Shown here piece after piece: positions 1 to 7,986 of a DNA stretch of 64,000 bases (position 1 is the stretch's first letter; each line of letters begins with the position of its first letter). Made by a program: the position numbers and the translations under genes. The stretch is from Mobilisporobacter senegalensis. Its GTDB lineage: Bacteria > Bacillota > Clostridia > Lachnospirales > Lachnospiraceae. Where the stretch lies: NCBI RefSeq assembly GCF_003752155.1, contig NZ_RJVG01000005.1:1-64000 (forward strand). Reading direction: 5' to 3'. The notes under the pieces are model-generated. The model searched no databases. It was not told the DNA's origin and was given only the letters and a program-made list of their open reading frames with translations.

Positions 1-2
1 TA

Positions 3-56
3 AAGAAAGTGCATTCTGATAAGATAATTCTTAAACCAGAACTACTTAAAAACTAA
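3..56 (+). pseudogene. C-terminal tail of an IS30-type transposase, cut by the window edge
   Basis: The frame beginning at base 3 reads KKVHSDKIILKPELLKN and then a stop. This aligns with the last residues of the complete transposase just downstream (KKVSPDEVMLKPALI). It is therefore the end of a second, diverged copy of the same family lying immediately upstream in the same orientation. Only 17 codons are visible, so whether that copy is intact cannot be judged. The family match is seen directly; the tandem arrangement is inferred from it. Confidence 0.6.
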
Positions 57-350
57 CATTTGCAGGGCAGATATCATTAAATAACAAGATGCCCTGATGA
101 GTGGAATTTAACGATGCACAAGAATTTCCAGTCATCTGATTGTAATGCAAAAAAATCCATAATTTAAACCAAAAATCTGTTGTTTTATCAGGGTATCACT
201 ATTCAAAAACGGCTTAATAAAGCCTTGAAAATACTGGGATTGTGGAATTTTGGGGTGCACATAATTCTAATACCAGGATGTGGAACTTCAGATTTCATTC
301 AACGTTGGTATGATGTTACATGGTTATCTATCTGTCAGGAAGGATAATCC
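57..350. other. Junction between two IS30-type copies, no gene
   Basis: This stretch holds no convincing gene. A CAGGGCA/TGCCCTG inverted repeat (63-69 with 90-96) sits just after the truncated transposase tail. The string GTGGAATTT followed by GCAC occurs at 101-119 and again at 242-260 as direct repeats. GTGGAATTT appears a third time after the complete copy at 1974. These are probable IS ends; exact element boundaries cannot be fixed by eye. Confidence 0.4.
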
Positions 351-1727
351 ATGAATAATAGAAAAAATGCATTACATAACCAAAAACATCTTACCTTATC
401 TGACAGAACTTATATTGAACAAGAATTATTGCAAAAAAGTTCCTTTACTTCTATTGCAAGCAATCTTAAAAAAGATTCTACAACGATTGCAAAAGAAATA
501 AAACGTTACAGCCGGGATGTTCCCGTGAAAGGTAATCGAAGCTGCATCAAATGCAAAAACTATGAAGATTGTGATCTTTTAAGTCGTGAATCATCTTGCA
601 GTCATTACAATAAAAAATACTGTCCCTTTTATTGTAGAAAATGCTATCGTTACTATCCTCCATCAGAGTGCCTTTATTATATCCCATTCCAGTGTGACAA
701 GATTAAGAAACCACCTTATGTCTGTAACTATTGTAATGACCAAAAAGATTGTCCTTTAACCAAGAAAATCTATGATGCTGCCTATGCTCAAAAACAATAT
801 GAGAAAACTTTGGTTAAGACCAGGCAAGGTATTAATGTAACACCTGAAGAACTTCAAGAACTAAATGAATTGATATCCCCATTAATTCTAAAAGGTCAGC
901 CTTTAAGTCATATTTTTGCAGTACATGCTGATGAAATCCCTGTATGTAGAAGAACTTTGTATAACTATCTTGATCAACGAATTTTTCAAGCAAGAAACAT
1001 TGATTTGCCAAGACGTGTCCGTTATAAAAAAAGGAAGAAAAAATCAGCTCCTCGTACAAGTAAAAACTTGCAACAGGTATATCGTAATAAGCGTACTTAC
1101 ATAGACTTTGAGCGATTTATGGAGGCCCACCCAGATGTTGATGTGGTGGAAATGGATACTGTTAAGGGTGGACGTGCCTCTGGAAAATGTCTTCTCACGT
1201 TTTTATTCAGAAGCTGTAGCTTTATGTTGGTAATACTTCTTCCAACCTGTACTCAAAAATCTGTGATAGACGCAATAAACAATCTCACGGCTACTCTTGG
1301 AATTCGTTTATTTCGTAAATATTTCCCAGTCCTATTGACTGATAATGGCTCAGAATTCAAGAATCCGTGGGATATTGAAACAGATGATGAAGGTAGACAC
1401 CGCACCTATGTGTTCTTCTGCGATCCGTATGTATCCAATCAAAAATCTCGTTTAGAAAATAACCATGAATACATACGCTATATCATTCCCAAAGGCAGAA
1501 GTATGTATAAATACACGCAGGATACCATTAACCTTATGACCAGCCATATCAATTCGACCGCAAGAGACAGTCTAAATGGAGCATCTCCATTTGACCTTGC
1601 AGACCTGCTTTTAGACAAAAGAATACCGCTTTTAGCAGGACTGAAAAAAGTCTCCCCAGACGAAGTCATGCTAAAACCGGCATTGATTGAGTCTAATAAT
1701 TCAAAGGAGGCTGCATATGATGAATAA
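351..1727 (+). CDS. IS30-family transposase
   Basis: This 458-aa protein catalyses cut-and-join movement of its IS. The N-terminus (LTLSDRTYIEQEL, then SIASNLKKDSTTIAKEIKR) is the helix-turn-helix that IS30 enzymes use to bind the terminal repeats. A cysteine-rich stretch follows at about residues 63-130. The catalytic DDE core is visible as D in VEMDTVKGG, D in LLTDNGSEF and E in ENNHEYIRYIIPKG. The start has an AGGAAGG ribosome site. No internal stop or frameshift is seen, so the enzyme may be active. It overlaps a small downstream ORF by 11 bases. Confidence 0.93.
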   Translation: MNNRKNALHNQKHLTLSDRTYIEQELLQKSSFTSIASNLKKDSTTIAKEIKRYSRDVPVKGNRSCIKCKNYEDCDLLSRESSCSHYNKKYCPFYCRKCYRYYPPSECLYYIPFQCDKIKKPPYVCNYCNDQKDCPLTKKIYDAAYAQKQYEKTLVKTRQGINVTPEELQELNELISPLILKGQPLSHIFAVHADEIPVCRRTLYNYLDQRIFQARNIDLPRRVRYKKRKKKSAPRTSKNLQQVYRNKRTYIDFERFMEAHPDVDVVEMDTVKGGRASGKCLLTFLFRSCSFMLVILLPTCTQKSVIDAINNLTATLGIRLFRKYFPVLLTDNGSEFKNPWDIETDDEGRHRTYVFFCDPYVSNQKSRLENNHEYIRYIIPKGRSMYKYTQDTINLMTSHINSTARDSLNGASPFDLADLLLDKRIPLLAGLKKVSPDEVMLKPALIESNNSKEAAYDE

Positions 1728-1884
1728 TCTTTCATACAAAGAACTCTTGCAAAAATATCAGTATGCACTTGATGATATCCAAGCCCTCGAAAGCTATTTA
1801 AAAGAATCACAAGAAGAAACTGATACCTGGCAAACATACGCAGATTACTTGGAAGGACTCTTAATAGAATCTGGTCTTCTGTAA
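1717..1884 (+). CDS. Small IS30-associated protein (55 aa)
   Basis: The frame starts with a double ATG at 1717, seven bases after AAAGGAGG and inside the 3' end of the transposase gene, suggesting translational coupling. The product is a short acidic, helical protein (NNLSYKELLQKYQYALDD and onward) with no catalytic motif. Its strong ribosome site and position make it likely to be expressed as an accessory ORF of the element. I cannot assign a function, though a regulatory or chaperone role for the transposase is possible. Confidence 0.6.
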   Translation: MMNNLSYKELLQKYQYALDDIQALESYLKESQEETDTWQTYADYLEGLLIESGLL

Positions 1885-2297
1885 TCAATACCTGATACCT
1901 TGAATTATTAAATTTTATGAGCAGATAGATAACCACCAGCAAGTCAAAATCCTATAATTTTCAGAATTGACAGGTGGAATTTATTTTTTCTCAAACTGCT
2001 CCAGTTGTCTGTTTGCTATGCAAACAGACATACTTTACAAAACGGATTATAGCACTTTTCAGGGTACTTTTATATAGGGTGCATCACAAAAAGTTGCTCA
2101 AAATTAAAAATACGAGGTTAAGTCAGTTGGAACTGGAATTTAGTTTTTCATTTAACCGAAGAAACGATATGGCTATGCTGTTCAAATTGAAAAATCAATA
2201 ACGGCAGTTTTTATTTTGATAAACTCAAGTTTTCAGCCTTGTCTTACTATGGCGGCAAACGTGGCAAATAACCCATTCAATAGATACGGACATATAA
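1885..2297. other. Intergenic end of the IS30 element
   Basis: The probable right end of the element is the GTGGAATTT string at 1974-1982. Between it and the ABC permease stop there are only AT-rich bases and a weak 75-codon frame without a ribosome site. I see no gene here. Confidence 0.4.
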
Positions 2298-3074
2298 TTA
2301 TCCTCGCTTTTTGTTCTTATAAGCCCACAGCGATGCAAGATATGCTACCAAGCCCAACCCAATTACCCACGCCAAAGATATAACGAGTGCCGTTTTATCT
2401 ACAACGCCGAAGGTCAATGACCGCAGAGCATCTGTTATAGGTGTGAACGGCTGATACCTTGCGAATACTTGCAACGCATGAGGCATTGTTTCTATGGGAA
2501 CAAAAGCGGAGGACAGGTAGGGCAAGAACAATGCAACAACCCCAAACACACTGGCACTTTCAGCCGTTTTTGCAATCAACCCAAAGAACAGTGCCGTCCA
2601 AGTAAAAGCTACGGTGTATGCCAAAAGCAGTACAATAATCAATCCCCATTCCAACAGTCCGGCAGATGGCCGAAAGCCTATGAGCATGGCTACCAATATA
2701 ACTAAAAGTGCTGATAACGCATTTCTCATTACTGACGCGGTGACTTGACCTGCAAGAACGCAAGTGCGTGAAATGCTCATGGAGCGAAAACGATCGATAA
2801 TACCCGCTTGCATATCGACCTGTATCGAAACCGATGTTGTAGCAGCACAGTATCCTATGCAGAGCAGGATAATGGCGGGAGTGACATAGTTCACATAGTT
2901 GTAATCCCCTACATTTATTGCCCCGCCGAACACGAATACAAATAGTAGCATCATCACAACGGGCAGCATGATTGCCGTGATGAATGTGTCAAGATTTCTG
3001 GTGCTATAAATCACATTGCGCTTTGTCATGGTATATAAATCATGCAAAGGTCGAGATTTTTTCAAAGTAGTCAT
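2298..3074 (-). CDS. ABC-2 type transporter permease, DrrB-like
   Basis: This 258-aa membrane protein should form the channel of an ABC exporter with the ATPase encoded just upstream. Six hydrophobic segments are readable, beginning with FITAIMLPVVMMLLFVFVFG near residue 30 and ending with ALVISLAWVIGLGLVAYLAS. The sequence has the ABC-2 (NodJ/DrrB) pattern. Its start abuts the end of the ATPase gene, so the two are co-translated. Such pairs export hydrophobic drugs or lipids, but the substrate here is unknown. The adjacent TetR gene suggests induction by a ligand. Confidence 0.88.
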   Translation of the reverse strand: MTTLKKSRPLHDLYTMTKRNVIYSTRNLDTFITAIMLPVVMMLLFVFVFGGAINVGDYNYVNYVTPAIILLCIGYCAATTSVSIQVDMQAGIIDRFRSMSISRTCVLAGQVTASVMRNALSALLVILVAMLIGFRPSAGLLEWGLIIVLLLAYTVAFTWTALFFGLIAKTAESASVFGVVALFLPYLSSAFVPIETMPHALQVFARYQPFTPITDALRSLTFGVVDKTALVISLAWVIGLGLVAYLASLWAYKNKKRG

Positions 3075-3820
3075 TATTGTGCCTCCTTATTTTCAACAAT
3101 CAAGAGAAAGACTTGTTCTAAAGTTTTTGCGTCGGGATATTGGTCAAGTAATTCCTCCGTCGTACCCTCAGCGGTGATAATGCCTTTATCCAAAATGGCA
3201 ATATGGTCTGCAAGCTGTTCTGCTTCTTCGATGTATTGCGTTGTTAAGAACACGGTCACACCTTGAGTTGTTAGTGTCCTTATTGTTTCCCACATGGCAA
3301 TACGGCTTTGCGGGTCAAGCCCCGTTGTAGGCTCGTCAAGAAAAACGAGTAGTGGCTCTCCAACCAAACTCATGGCAATATCTAGGCGGCGACGCATCCC
3401 CCCCGAATAGGTAGATGTCTGCCTATCGGCGGCATCGGTCAAGCCGAATTGATGAAGCATTTGCTCTGCGACTGCCTTTGGATTTTCCTCATGGCGAAGA
3501 TTTGCGATTAGTTCAAGATTTTCCCGCCCTGTTAAAAACCCGTCTACTGCCGCATACTGCCCTGTAAGGCTTATGATATGTCGTACATTTTTTGCATCCT
3601 TTTGAAGCTCATATCCGCCTATATAAGCTGTTCCATCATCGGCTTTTAGAAGCGTGGAAAGGATATTTACCAGTGTAGTTTTTCCCGCACCGTTTGAGCC
3701 GAGCAGACAAAAAATTTCCCCCTTTTTTATTTGAAGATTGATACCGTCAAGTACGCTTACATCTTTGTATGCTTTGCGTACATTGTTGATGGTGATGATG
3801 TTTTCTTTTTGCAGTAACAT
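3074..3820 (-). CDS. ABC transporter ATP-binding protein, DrrA-like
   Basis: This 248-aa ATPase powers the neighbouring permease. The Walker A motif GSNGAGKT lies near residue 38, the signature is YSGGMRRRLDIAMSL, and the Walker B is LLVFLDEPTTGLDP. A histidine-loop equivalent occurs in VFLTTQYIEEAEQLADH, with Q where H is often found earlier in the loop. The YSGGMRRRLD form and the TGLDPQSR context are typical of DrrA-type multidrug or antibiotic exporters. It is the first gene of a two-gene operon downstream of an inverted-repeat operator at 3865-3890. Confidence 0.92.
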   Translation of the reverse strand: MLLQKENIITINNVRKAYKDVSVLDGINLQIKKGEIFCLLGSNGAGKTTLVNILSTLLKADDGTAYIGGYELQKDAKNVRHIISLTGQYAAVDGFLTGRENLELIANLRHEENPKAVAEQMLHQFGLTDAADRQTSTYSGGMRRRLDIAMSLVGEPLLVFLDEPTTGLDPQSRIAMWETIRTLTTQGVTVFLTTQYIEEAEQLADHIAILDKGIITAEGTTEELLDQYPDAKTLEQVFLLIVENKEAQ

Positions 3821-3864
3821 AAAAACTCTCCTTTTCTTAAATGAAATGTAGCAATATACTTACC

Positions 3865-3890
3865 ACTATGAGTGAGTCATTACTCATAGT
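3865..3890. promoter_or_regulatory. Inverted repeat, probable TetR operator of the exporter
   Basis: ACTATGAGT and ACTCATAGT form a perfect 9-bp dyad with an 8-bp centre, 45 bp upstream of the ATPase start. The ATGAGT half-site recurs in the dyad upstream of the TetR gene, supporting one repressor for both. Confidence 0.6.
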
Positions 3891-3913
3891 CTGGTTAAAA
3901 AAATATCCTCCCC

Positions 3914-4513
3914 CTATCCGCTCAAAAAAATGCCTAATAGTGTGTCGACAGAAGGTACAACGAAGTCTGCTCCCAATACATTTTGAAAAAGCCCGATGCC
4001 TTGTATAGTAGACATATAGGTAATGGCTAACTCATGCGAGTTGCCGCTGCGAAAGGCGTCGTTTCTTTGACCTCTTTCAATCAGTGCGGCAAGTGCGGCT
4101 ATCAGCTTTTTGTCCTCTGCAATCAATCTATCTAAAGCATCGTTTTGCAGACCGCTTGTAAAAGCTTGGGTAATGAATGTCAAGTAATTGCTAAACTCGT
4201 CATTTTTTTTGTAGTCCTCAACTATCTCGGCGGTCATCTCGGTAAGGATTTCTTTCGGGTCAGCATCGGATAAAAACCGTTCTGTGGTTTCAGACAATCC
4301 TGTTATTGCCATGTTTACTAAATCGCTAAACAATTCCTCTTTTGTTTTGTAATGGCGATAAAGTAAACCGATACTGATACCCGCACGGTCTGCAATTTCC
4401 TGCACATTTGTCCCTGCAATACCCTTCTTGGCAAATAGATAACTTGCCGCATCTTGTATTTTGTATTTTGTTGCTTGTCGCATTTCTTCAAACTGTTCCT
4501 TTGTGCGTGGCAT
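3914..4513 (-). CDS. TetR/AcrR family transcriptional repressor
   Basis: The first 55 residues of this 199-aa protein are the TetR DNA-binding domain (AASYLFAKKGIAGTNVQEIADRAGISIGLLYRHYKTKEELFSDLV, the end being the recognition helix). The remainder is the variable ligand-binding half. It is oriented with the DrrAB-like genes and lies just upstream of them, so it probably represses both itself and the exporter until a substrate binds. The start is supported by AAAGGAGG and by an operator-like dyad placed just before it. Confidence 0.92.
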   Translation of the reverse strand: MPRTKEQFEEMRQATKYKIQDAASYLFAKKGIAGTNVQEIADRAGISIGLLYRHYKTKEELFSDLVNMAITGLSETTERFLSDADPKEILTEMTAEIVEDYKKNDEFSNYLTFITQAFTSGLQNDALDRLIAEDKKLIAALAALIERGQRNDAFRSGNSHELAITYMSTIQGIGLFQNVLGADFVVPSVDTLLGIFLSG

Positions 4514-4530
4514 AAAGCAGCCCTCCTTTG

Positions 4531-4548
4531 AATGAGATTACACTCATT
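4531..4548. promoter_or_regulatory. Inverted repeat upstream of tetR-like gene
   Basis: AATGAG-N6-CTCATT is a perfect dyad between the ribosome site of the repressor gene and its upstream region. It shares ATGAG/CTCAT arms with the dyad at 3865-3890, consistent with autoregulation. Confidence 0.5.
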
Positions 4549-4704
4549 ATAAAACAGATGCATTGATTTGTCAAGAGAAGATTGAAAAATTCACAAAGTT
4601 TTCATCACACCAACACAAAATCCCGCCGTCGACTGGCGGAAGACCAGCAGACAGCGAGCGGAAATAAACCTTTACACGTTTCCTCAAACAATTTCACGAT
4701 ACCC

Positions 4705-4765
4705 TATGAATCGTGCAAAGGTTTAGGAATCGTGACATTAGTTCAATACTTTTGCACGATTCATA
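4705..4765. repeat. 15-bp inverted repeat around 31 bases
   Basis: TATGAATCGTGCAAA at 4705-4719 is exactly repeated in inverse at 4751-4765. Partial AATCGTG copies lie between the arms. It sits in a gene-free stretch among mobile-element debris and is not followed by a T-run, so a terminator is unlikely. It may be an end of a decayed element. Confidence 0.4.
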
Positions 4766-4943
4766 TTTAGGGTGCATATGCAAAATCGGTAGTGCCGCCA
4801 AAATCGTCTCTGAAACAGCCACGGTTTTACCCCTGGAAACGAAAAAAGCCCAGCATTACTGGACTTTCTCGCACGGTTGCCCTGTATCAAGACTTCCGTT
4901 AAGATATGGCGGAGATTAGAAAAACTCAAACCCTCACATTTTA

Positions 4944-5100
4944 CCCATTGATATGTTTCCGAACACCGCAAATTCGCTAATTTGCAGTAGATATGTTTCC
5001 GACTACTGCAAGCTCCTCAAAATCACTGTTGATATGTTCCCGATTACGGCAGTCCATCAAATCACCGCAAATTCGGTGTTTGGATATGTTCTGGGGGACA
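4944..5100 (-). mobile_element. Remnant of an IS end with multiple terminal repeats (IS21-like)
   Basis: GATATGTTTCCGA or a close variant recurs four times at 4950, 4990, 5031 and 5083, about 40-50 bp apart, and CACCGCAAATTCG occurs twice between them. Read on the minus strand, the block starts TGTCCCCCAGAACATATC. A TG start and spaced inner repeats are typical of IS21-family termini. No istA/istB reading frame remains. Bases 4944-4961 recur exactly in inverse at 12293-12310. The family name is an inference. Confidence 0.45.
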
Positions 5101-5109
5101 CAAAAAAGA

Positions 5110-5134
5110 AAGGCCGGAATCCAACTCCGACCTT
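5110..5134 (-). terminator. Rho-independent terminator
   Basis: On the minus strand an AAGG-CGGA / TCCG-CCTT hairpin is followed by TTTCTTTTTT. It lies about 190 bp downstream of the YdeI-family gene and probably ends its transcript. Confidence 0.55.
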
Positions 5135-5320
5135 CGCTTCATTCGCCTATTCTCCAAAGCCCCCGCATTTAAGCCTTTTCGCCGCCTACTCTTGACATCA
5201 AGATGACACACTCGACATGCTTTGAGTTGACAAAAATAATGTTGTAGGGATAAAGTTGTTCCTTAGCGGAAGATTTTCCCGATGTAAGAATCACCTCCTA
5301 CTTCCACATAGACTGTATAG

Positions 5321-5887
5321 TCATGAGTAATTAAGGAGGCGGCCATTGTCATTCCACGCGCCATACATCTTACCTTTTCTTGTGTTTTCTATAAGTTTAT
5401 CCAGCCTTTTTTCGAATAACTCCGGTTGATTTTTGACTTGATTAATTGTGTCTATTCGTATTCTCCTGTACAGTTCAGGAAATTGCATGAAATTTTCATA
5501 AACTTGGGCAGATTCCTTTAACTTTTTCTCTATTACCTCATTCATTTTATAAGCATTATAGTCAAAATCTGGTAATGCTTTTTTCCCCTCAGCATTCATA
5601 AGTCCAATCTTTTCAAGTCGGCGTACACGTTCTTTATTTAGTTCTGTCCATGAACTTTTCTTTGTTCTTGGAGATAGTCTCTGGATAACTTGATTTTCTG
5701 TATTTTTTTTCTTAATTCCGTCTATCCAACCAAAACACAGTGCCTCTTCTACTGCATCCAAATATAATAATGTCCCCGGTTTTTGAGTTATGCTTACAAT
5801 AACCCAACAACATTTTTCTGTGGTGCAATGCGACAGCAGCCAACTCCTTAATTCTTCTCTTGTTGTTACATTGAGTAAATTTTCCAT
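5321..5887 (-). CDS. YdeI/OmpD-associated family protein
   Basis: This 188-aa protein resembles the YdeI/OmdA family (DUF1801-like N-terminus plus the C-terminal OmdA helices). The tell-tale stretch is the N-terminal block ending EEALCFGWIDGIKKK, followed by a basic region with RLSPRTKKSSWTELNKERVRRL. Some members are annotated as bacteriocin-protection or stress proteins; the biochemical role is unsettled. The C-terminal helices (DTINQVKNQPELFEKRLDKL) match the family. It is monocistronic, with a terminator at 5110-5134. Confidence 0.75.
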   Translation of the reverse strand: MENLLNVTTREELRSWLLSHCTTEKCCWVIVSITQKPGTLLYLDAVEEALCFGWIDGIKKKNTENQVIQRLSPRTKKSSWTELNKERVRRLEKIGLMNAEGKKALPDFDYNAYKMNEVIEKKLKESAQVYENFMQFPELYRRIRIDTINQVKNQPELFEKRLDKLIENTRKGKMYGAWNDNGRLLNYS

Positions 5888-6156
5888 ATTATTGTCTGAA
5901 ACCTCCCACTATAGCATCTACTTTGGTATACAACTTTAATGCTCTTGATGACCTTCCTTCGTTAGGACTTTTATTGACTCCTAATTCTCCTGATACATAA
6001 ATGAAATCCTGCGAATCACAGCTAACCTTATGAATAAAGATCATATTCAATCATTATACCTCAAAAACCCTGACAAAAGATGTCAGAATTATAGTCGTAT
6101 AATAAATTCATTAGCTGTGACAATAGTTAATCAAAAATGGAGGTAGATTATATTTA
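5888..6156. other. Intergenic region with one dyad
   Basis: No gene is visible in these 269 bases. The only structured signals are the CTGAC/GTCAG dyad at 6070-6086 and a TATAAT at 6098-6103 ahead of the broken frame at 6157. Confidence 0.4.
6070..6086. promoter_or_regulatory. CTGAC-N7-GTCAG dyad
   Basis: A perfect 5-bp-arm dyad (CTGACAAAAGATGTCAG) is followed 11 bp later by TATAAT at 6098-6103 on the plus strand, upstream of the broken gene at 6157. It could be the operator of that lost gene. Which protein would bind it is unknown. Confidence 0.35.
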
Positions 6157-6357
6157 ATGTAATTAAAGAAGTGAATTGGTTAGCGATCCTAATAACTGCA
6201 ATCAATCCAAATATACCACGACCGATTGTATATGGCTGATTAGGGAAAGCTATTTTTCACTTGCGAGGACAATTGGCAGTATGATCCTTTATGTAATGAA
6301 ATGATAAACTTAGATATTAAGTATGCTCATCTACACATAGATCCTGATGAAAACTAA
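6157..6357 (+). pseudogene. Broken small gene of unknown family
   Basis: A GGAGG at 6139-6143 precedes an ATG at 6157 that is frameshifted straight away. The readable pieces are VIKEVNWLAILITAINPNIP and then, in another frame, FFTCEDNWQYDPLCNEMINL followed by DIKYAHLHIDPDEN and a stop. The peptide-like composition on both sides of a stop and frameshift suggests a decayed 65-70 aa protein. I do not recognise the family. A perfect 15-bp hairpin (6338-6372) covers its last codons. Confidence 0.35.
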
Positions 6358-6372
6358 TTTCATCAGGATCTA
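6338..6372. repeat. Perfect 15-bp hairpin
   Basis: TAGATCCTGATGAAA and TTTCATCAGGATCTA flank a 5-base loop across the stop codon of the broken gene. There is no T-run on either side, so this is not a standard terminator. Confidence 0.5.
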
Positions 6373-6551
6373 GAAGTTAAAAAAGTACCCAAAACAAAAT
6401 TATTCCTTATGCAAAAAGGAATGACCCATGTTGTAATAAACGAAATAACAAAGCAACTAAAAAATCCTAAACTTTTCAATAGGAGCATTAAATGTTATAT
6501 GGGATACTTGTGCCCACCACTACCTCTTCAATTTTCTCCTATCCTTGGCTA

Positions 6552-7205
6552 TCAATCTTTTTTCACAACAGGCAACCAAGCCTCACATCGGTAATCATCC
6601 GCTAGTTGATCTCCTTCAAAATATACCTCAATATCAGGTGCTTACTCCTAAAATACCATAGGGTTCTCTGTCCAAGTATGAGCATATTGTAGGGATTATT
6701 CCGCTTTGTGCCGTCTTGTGCCAAAACAGCGGTACATTCGCAAAATTCTCCTCGATGTTAATCGTATAATGTTCTTTTACTCCTACAATTTTGAATGCAC
6801 CTTTTTTCTCAATTCTGTAATTCATTTCCACATCTCCTTTGATTGTTACTGGAAGCAAATTGGTGGAAATGCTTTGAGTATAATACCACTCTGTTTAGCA
6901 ATAGACGGCGCTATACCATGAACACTCTGAAAAGCACGATTAAATGCCGTTGGAGATTCATAGCCGTATTTAAGTGCAATATCTATCACTTTTTCATTTC
7001 CGTTTTGCAAATCAAAAGCCGCACGGGTCATTTTTCTGCGTCTTATGTACTCAGATAACGGAACTTCGGCAAGATACGAGAACATACGCTGAAAATGAAA
7101 TACTGAACAATGCGCGATTTGGGCCATCTTCTCCATGTCAATTGTGTCTGTCAAATGCTCTTCAATATAATTTACTGCAGTATTTAATTGCTTCAGCCAT
7201 TCCAC
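6552..7205 (-). pseudogene. AraC-family regulator with GyrI-like effector domain, disrupted
   Basis: Residues 1-119 (from 7205) are an intact pair of AraC helix-turn-helix motifs ending KQSGIILKAFPPICFQ. A frameshift near 6850 moves the continuation (TIKGDVEMNYRIEKKGAFKI) to another frame, which reads the GyrI-like domain down to YGILGVS at about 6643. The next bases change frame again and read PDIEVYFEGDQLADDYR, then CEAWLPVVKKD and a stop at 6552. In this family about 70 residues normally lie between GVS and PDIEVYFEGD, so an internal deletion has joined them. The DNA-binding half might still be made. Family knowledge gives the expected length; the breaks are seen directly. Confidence 0.75.
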
Positions 7206-7452
7206 AAAAACACCTCCTTACAATCATAAGTTTACCTTGTATAATACAAATGCGCCTCTCTTTTACTGCACAAATTTGAGAGGTTCTAAAATATAGTCGG
7301 AATTATCGACGCTACTTTTAACATTTTTCCCTTCTTGTCATGTGCGCTTATAATAACATAATTGATTATTTTTAAGTTTCTCGGAAAAAAATATTTCCAA
7401 ACCACTATTCCTCATCAGAATTACTGTCTCAACATGTAGTATCCCATTACTC

Positions 7453-7902
7453 TTATAGAATGAGATCATTTCTGATTTGATCTTTCCACTTATTGATATT
7501 TTCGATTGCATTTTGCTCTCCACCTAAATATATATCTTCAATCGTCATAGACCAAAGTCTTAGTCCTCGCTTTCTTTCTTCGTTTGGAATGGGGTTTGTT
7601 ATTTTACCTACTGATTTGACCATTTCGCGATTCTTCTTAAGAATATATGGTGTATCCCAATTATTGTCATAAGCATCAATAAATAGATTCACTAAATGCT
7701 TGTATCCTTTTTCTGTATAATTTGAAGGATGTTGTATCATATAACATGAGACAAGCCAAAAATGTAGTTCATACAGTTTGGGATCATTATGTTCCCAAAC
7801 AAGGGGAAATTCGAATAGCTCATAGCATGAATATCCGTTTGTCTCTCTGGCTCCACATTCTATACATCTACCAGATTCCATAACCGTACTATTATCAACC
7901 AT
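7453..7902 (-). CDS. DUF5946 family protein
   Basis: This 149-aa soluble protein has a CxxCG near the N-terminus (RCIECGAR) followed by C, then a FW/SCYMIQHP block and a helical C-terminus ending KWKDQIRNDLIL. The cysteine pair and the HFWLVSCYMIQHPS segment match the DUF5946 family, whose function is unknown. The start has AAAGGAG. A perfect dyad overlapping a TATACT box lies directly upstream. It is transcribed alone in an accessory neighbourhood of regulators and resistance genes. Confidence 0.65.
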   Translation of the reverse strand: MVDNSTVMESGRCIECGARETNGYSCYELFEFPLVWEHNDPKLYELHFWLVSCYMIQHPSNYTEKGYKHLVNLFIDAYDNNWDTPYILKKNREMVKSVGKITNPIPNEERKRGLRLWSMTIEDIYLGGEQNAIENINKWKDQIRNDLIL

Positions 7903-7929
7903 TTATCATCAAACTCCTTTAGTGTAAAT

Positions 7930-7949
7930 ACTATACTGATAAGTATAGT
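7930..7949 (-). promoter_or_regulatory. Promoter dyad upstream of the DUF5946 gene
   Basis: ACTATACT-GATA-AGTATAGT is a perfect 8-bp dyad. On the minus strand its first arm contains TATACT, placed 19 bp after a TTGACA. A repressor bound here would block the -10 box. Confidence 0.45.
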
Positions 7950-7986
7950 CCATGACGTAGCTTAAATGTCAACTTATATAAAATTG

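Noticed and set aside
1478-1942. 154-codon minus-strand frame over the IS30 transposase end
   Set aside because: Antisense shadow with no ribosome site; the plus-strand genes here are well supported.
1974-2201. 75-codon plus-strand frame after the IS30 element
   Set aside because: It begins inside the probable IS end, lacks a ribosome site and shows no protein-like pattern.
4582-4971. Three short frames between tetR-like and YdeI-like genes
   Set aside because: Low-complexity or mutually overlapping, no ribosome sites; the DNA is better explained as IS debris.
6409-6594. 61-codon plus-strand frame
   Set aside because: It runs antisense across the C-terminal remnant of the AraC/GyrI-like pseudogene and has no motif.
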